A stretch of DNA of 64,000 nt from Rhizobium tropici CIAT 899 (GTDB taxonomy: Bacteria > Pseudomonadota > Alphaproteobacteria > Rhizobiales > Rhizobiaceae). The notes under the pieces were generated by a model. It ran no database searches, had not been told where the DNA came from, and saw only the letters and a list, made by a program, of their open reading frames with translations. Position numbers and translations under genes: made by a program. Where the stretch lies: the NCBI RefSeq assembly GCF_000330885.1, contig NC_020060.1, forward strand, positions 1 through 64,000, written 5' to 3'. Shown here piece after piece: positions 61,167 to 64,000 of this stretch. The stretch's first letter is position 1. Every line of letters starts with the position of its first letter.

Positions 61167-61303
61167 GGTGCCGGCGCCCCGTAAAGCATGAGTATGAAGC
61201 TGCCCTTTTTTGAAAGTCGGTGCCATTGAGAGCGCAGCTTTGCCCTTGTCCCGTTTCTTCACGCCCACATGGTGCGTGTGAAAGCAGTTTGGAAGATAAT
61301 TAG

Positions 61304-61600
61304 ATGAATACCCAGAATACGTCAGAGCAACTTGCGTCCTATCGAAAGACCATCGACAACCTGGACTCGGCTCTCCTCCATATATTGGCCGAACGCTTTC
61401 GTTGTACCGAGCAAGTCGGCAACTTAAAAGCGGAGCAGGCTATGCCAGCAACCGATAGTGAGCGGGAGCGACGCCAAATGGATCGGCTGAGGAATATTGC
61501 CAACGAGCTCGGCCTTGATCAACAATTCGTCGACAGCCTTATGAAGCTCATCGTCGGTACCGTGGTGAAGCGGCACAAGGAGATTGCGGCCCAAAGATAG
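61304..61600 (+). CDS. Chorismate mutase (AroQ class, monofunctional)
   Basis: 98 residues, all helical, the length of free-standing AroQ domains such as PchB. YRKTIDNLDSALLHILAERF, CTEQVGNLKAE and DSERERRQMDRLRNIANELG, with FVDSLMKLIVGTVVKRHKEI, carry the expected Arg/Lys/Asp-Ser-Glu active-site pattern. It converts chorismate to prephenate, or in PchB-like cases acts on isochorismate. No other aromatic-pathway gene is near. It ends at a hairpin shared with the convergent LysR gene. Confidence 0.88.
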   Translation: MNTQNTSEQLASYRKTIDNLDSALLHILAERFRCTEQVGNLKAEQAMPATDSERERRQMDRLRNIANELGLDQQFVDSLMKLIVGTVVKRHKEIAAQR

Positions 61601-61622
61601 ACATCTCGGAGATTTTCCGCAG

Positions 61623-61651
61623 GCATGATGAGCTCGGTTCGCTCATCATGC
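61623..61651. terminator. Bidirectional hairpin between convergent genes
   Basis: GCATGATGAGC and GCTCATCATGC form a perfect 11-bp stem with a 7-nt loop. It begins 22 bp after the chorismate mutase stop and overlaps the stop codon of the convergent LysR gene. Confidence 0.7.
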
Positions 61652-62512
61652 GGCCGCGTTCACGAGATGATTTGAAACGGTCGAAATGAACGCGCGAAGC
61701 CGCTGAAGACGTCGCAGGTCCCGGTGATATCCCATCCAGATGTCTCGGGCCGGCGGCGGCGTCGGCAGTTCCAGTCTGCGGATACCCGCGATCTGACTGC
61801 CGACCACGCGGGGAAGGACGGCGATCCCGACGCCCTGCCGACACATGCGCCCCTGGACGTTGCGGTTGTTTGATCGCAGGACGGGCCTCGCATTGGGGAA
61901 ACTCTCGATGAGCCAAGCGATATCGGGAAACTGCCCGGTCGACGTATCGTGGGTGATCAGCCGGAAACCAGTCCCGTCGCCATATTTGGGATCAGGCGAC
62001 TCCTCGGCGATGTAGGCGCCGTATTCGAGCCTGAAGAGCCGCCGCTGAACGACATCGGCAGTGTTGAAGGGAACGATACGAAAAGCGACGTCGGCCTCCC
62101 GCTGAGCGAGGTTGAACAGGCGCGTACCGGTCAGGATCTCGACGTCGACATTGGGGTAGGCGTTCGAAAAATCTGCTAGAACTGGAGGCAGTACATAGGC
62201 TCCGAACCAGTCTGCTGACGAAATCCTCAGACTGCCTTTGAGATCCTGCTCCTGCCCCGCAAGCCGGCGCTGCATGGCCAGCGCGCCCTCTTCCATTTGT
62301 TCCGCCAGCGCGATGATTCCATGGCCCTCTTCTGTCAGGACAAGACCGTCCGCAGTCCGCTGGAAGAGCGTGTGACCGATCGCCTGCTCAAGTGCGCGCA
62401 GGCGCCTGCCGACGGTCGGATGGCTTGTCTGAAGAGAACGTGCGGCGCCGCCGAGCGTGCCGGATCGCGCGACAGCAAGAAAGATTCTGACGTCACTCCA
62501 TTCCATCGTCAC
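61646..62512 (-). CDS. LysR family transcriptional regulator
   Basis: 288 residues. Winged helix-turn-helix: FLAVARSGTLGGAARSLQTS, then HPTVGRRLRALEQAIGHTLF. The effector domain is complete but short. It is divergent from the SDR at 62681; a 20-bp palindrome in the intergenic region fits a LysR box. It likely controls the SDR and the following epoxide-hydrolase-like gene. Confidence 0.9.
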   Translation of the reverse strand: MTMEWSDVRIFLAVARSGTLGGAARSLQTSHPTVGRRLRALEQAIGHTLFQRTADGLVLTEEGHGIIALAEQMEEGALAMQRRLAGQEQDLKGSLRISSADWFGAYVLPPVLADFSNAYPNVDVEILTGTRLFNLAQREADVAFRIVPFNTADVVQRRLFRLEYGAYIAEESPDPKYGDGTGFRLITHDTSTGQFPDIAWLIESFPNARPVLRSNNRNVQGRMCRQGVGIAVLPRVVGSQIAGIRRLELPTPPPARDIWMGYHRDLRRLQRLRAFISTVSNHLVNAAA

Positions 62513-62561
62513 CCCCGAACAAAACTGAACGCCGAGAATACAGTTCTGTCACTTAAAGAAC

Positions 62562-62581
62562 AAATCTAAACACCTAGATTT
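62562..62581. promoter_or_regulatory. LysR-box-like palindrome
   Basis: AAATCTA-N6-TAGATTT, perfect 7-bp arms containing the ATC-N9-GAT type geometry often bound by LysR proteins. It is 50 bp from the LysR start and about 100 bp from the SDR start. Confidence 0.6.
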
Positions 62582-62680
62582 TTGTCATCGCCTCCTGCAG
62601 CTTCGACGACTTTCATAAGGTCGCTCGGCTGAAGGAGACGCGCCATTGGCGTCGTCTGAAAACAACTCGGAGAAAAACTC

Positions 62681-63505
62681 ATGAAAACTTGGCTCATCAC
62701 GGGCTGCTCAAGCGGCTTCGGCCAGCGGCTCGCGCTCGCTGCGGCACATCGCGGCGATCAGGTCATCGCGACTGCCCGTAATGGCAAAACGATCGAAGAA
62801 ATGGCTGAACCCTTCGGCGGTCGTATGATCACCTTGCCGCTCGACGTGACGGATGCGGCCGCAGCCAAGGCCGCGGTCGAAAAGGCGGTGGAGACATTCG
62901 GCGGCTTTGATGTACTCGTAAACAATGCCGGCTACGGACTGTTTGGTGCGATCGAGGAAGGCACCCCGGAAGAATATCGGCCTATGTTCGAGGTCAACGT
63001 CTTCGGGCTGATCGAAACCACAAGAGCAGCCCTGCCGATCCTGCGACGTTCTGGCGGAACGATCGTCAACATGTCGTCTGGCGCAGGCATCGCGGGCAGC
63101 GGCGGCGCTGGATATTACAATGCCGCCAAGTTCGCCGTGGAAGGGATTTCCGAAGCGCTCGCCGGCGAACTGAAGCCGTTCGGCATCCGCGTGCTGATCG
63201 TCGAGCCTGGGCCGTTCCGCACCGATTTCCTTGGCCGTTCAATCACCATGGCGGCCAACGAGATGCCGGAATATGCCGCGAGCTCGCGCAAGGACTATCG
63301 CGAAACCAACAACGGCCATCAGGCGGGCGATCCCGATAAGGCGATCGCGGTGATCCTGCGGGCAGTCGATGCGGATGATGTCCCGCTTCATCTGCCGCTC
63401 GGCCCGATTGCGCATTCGATCGCCGAGCGAAAGCTGGCTTCCTTTCGCCGCGATATCGACGCCTGGCGCGACATCACGATCGCCACCGATTTCGACCAGC
63501 CATGA
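62681..63505 (+). CDS. Short-chain dehydrogenase/reductase
   Basis: 274 residues with CGGAGAA upstream of the ATG. WLITGCSSGFGQRLALAAAH, VLVNNAGYGLFGAIEEG, VNMSSGAGIAGSGGAGYYNA and AKFAVEGISEAL (YxxxK) are complete. The long tail (GHQAGDPDKAIAVILRAVDA) is typical of the oxidoreductase subgroup annotated as SDR family NAD(P)-dependent oxidoreductase. It is divergent from LysR and followed by an epoxide-hydrolase-like gene 52 bp downstream. Confidence 0.9.
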   Translation: MKTWLITGCSSGFGQRLALAAAHRGDQVIATARNGKTIEEMAEPFGGRMITLPLDVTDAAAAKAAVEKAVETFGGFDVLVNNAGYGLFGAIEEGTPEEYRPMFEVNVFGLIETTRAALPILRRSGGTIVNMSSGAGIAGSGGAGYYNAAKFAVEGISEALAGELKPFGIRVLIVEPGPFRTDFLGRSITMAANEMPEYAASSRKDYRETNNGHQAGDPDKAIAVILRAVDADDVPLHLPLGPIAHSIAERKLASFRRDIDAWRDITIATDFDQP

Positions 63506-63557
63506 GCGCTGGCCGTAACCTCAGCTTTGAACTTTAACATCGACTGGAAAAGTCATC

Positions 63558-64000
63558 ATGATCGCAACTTTGAAAGGGTTTACCCAGCAGCTGGTGCCGG
63601 TGAATGGCATCAAGATCAACGCCGTCACGGGCGGCTCCGGCCCGCCGATCCTTCTGCTTCACGGTTGGCCGGAAACATGGTGGGAATGGCACCATGTAAT
63701 GCCACTGCTGGCGGAGCATTTCAGCGTGGTGGCCATTGATCTGCGTGGGGCGGGCTTTTCCGACTGCCCGCTTGACGGCTATGACAAGGCGACGATGGCG
63801 CGAGATGCGCACGAGGTCATGGTTGTCCTTGGGCATGAACGCTACGCCGTCTGCGGCCATGACATTGGCGGAATGGTGGCATTGCCCCAGGCCGCCATTT
63901 ATCGGGAGGCTGTCACCCACCTGGCAGTGCTCGACGTTCCGCTTCCCGGCTGGACGCAATGGGAGGCGACGACGGCAAGGATCTGGCACTTCAGCTTCCA
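63558..64000 (+). CDS. Epoxide-hydrolase-like alpha/beta hydrolase, cut by the window edge
   Basis: The first 147 residues are present. ILLLHGWPETWWEWHHVMPL is the HGWP oxyanion motif, VVAIDLRGAGFSDCPLDGYD follows, and CGHDIGGMVALPQA carries the nucleophile Asp in the sm-x-D-x-x-G elbow, as in epoxide hydrolases and haloalkane dehalogenases. The Asp nucleophile separates it from the Ser hydrolases elsewhere in the window. It probably forms an operon with the SDR upstream under LysR control. The C-terminal catalytic His lies outside the window. Confidence 0.85.
   Translation, partial: MIATLKGFTQQLVPVNGIKINAVTGGSGPPILLLHGWPETWWEWHHVMPLLAEHFSVVAIDLRGAGFSDCPLDGYDKATMARDAHEVMVVLGHERYAVCGHDIGGMVALPQAAIYREAVTHLAVLDVPLPGWTQWEATTARIWHFSF

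Noticed and set aside
1..64000. CRISPR arrays
   Set aside because: No regularly spaced direct repeats were seen; the repeated 47-bp promoter element is dispersed and gene-linked.

Overview
The window looks like an accessory replicon or genomic-island stretch of an alphaproteobacterium of the order Rhizobiales, most likely family Rhizobiaceae. This rests on family recognition: a DUF1403 + ScpB-like pair, a DUF6428 relic and an RHE_PE00001-type protein, all typical of rhizobial plasmids, plus moderately high GC and many LysR/TetR/SDR genes. I see no rRNA, complete tRNA, CRISPR array or replication initiator. The window ends inside a gene at the right edge.

Region 1 (1-6.9 kb) is a recombination and maintenance zone. 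It holds two copies of a perfect 16-bp palindrome, an orphan class III nucleotide cyclase of the type used in Pycsar defence, a methyltransferase relic, a serine recombinase, and a tyrosine recombinase divergent from DUF1403 and ScpB-like genes across a 25-bp inverted repeat.

Region 2 (6.9-29.3 kb) is a detoxification and redox cluster: LysR and TetR regulators, short-chain dehydrogenases, an aldo/keto reductase, an Old Yellow Enzyme, an alpha/beta hydrolase and two related MFS exporters. It also holds a complete PaoABC-like molybdenum aldehyde oxidoreductase module with a MocA-like cofactor cytidylyltransferase, an XdhC chaperone and a c-type/b-type cytochrome pair. Six promoter regions share one 47-bp element with fixed internal spacing, so much of the cluster looks like a single regulon.

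Region 3 (29.4-49.1 kb) is a mobile and defence island. Relics and a TniA-TniB-TniQ transposition module come first, then a truncated RHE_PE00001-type gene. After these come a DUF3800 gene, a three-gene ABC-three-component (ABC-3C) system, and a five-gene plus-strand array of an AbiEi-like protein with an N-terminal nuclease-like domain, an AbiEii-like nucleotidyltransferase, an Mrr-like nuclease and a Gabija pair (GajA, GajB). An unrecognised 382-residue protein and a frameshifted Schlafen/AlbA_2-type gene close the island.

Region 4 (49.4-64 kb) returns to electrophile handling and export. A TetR-controlled OYE/SDR/zinc-type reductase operon has two matching operators. There is an alpha/beta hydrolase, gene fragments (SDR, HxlR), a TetR + DHA2 exporter pair with matching GGAACC-type operators, a frameshifted SDR and an Asp/Glu-racemase-like protein. 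A second TetR with paired operators, a chorismate mutase and a LysR/SDR/epoxide-hydrolase-like group end the window.

Functions are inferred from motifs and family memory; no database search was run.
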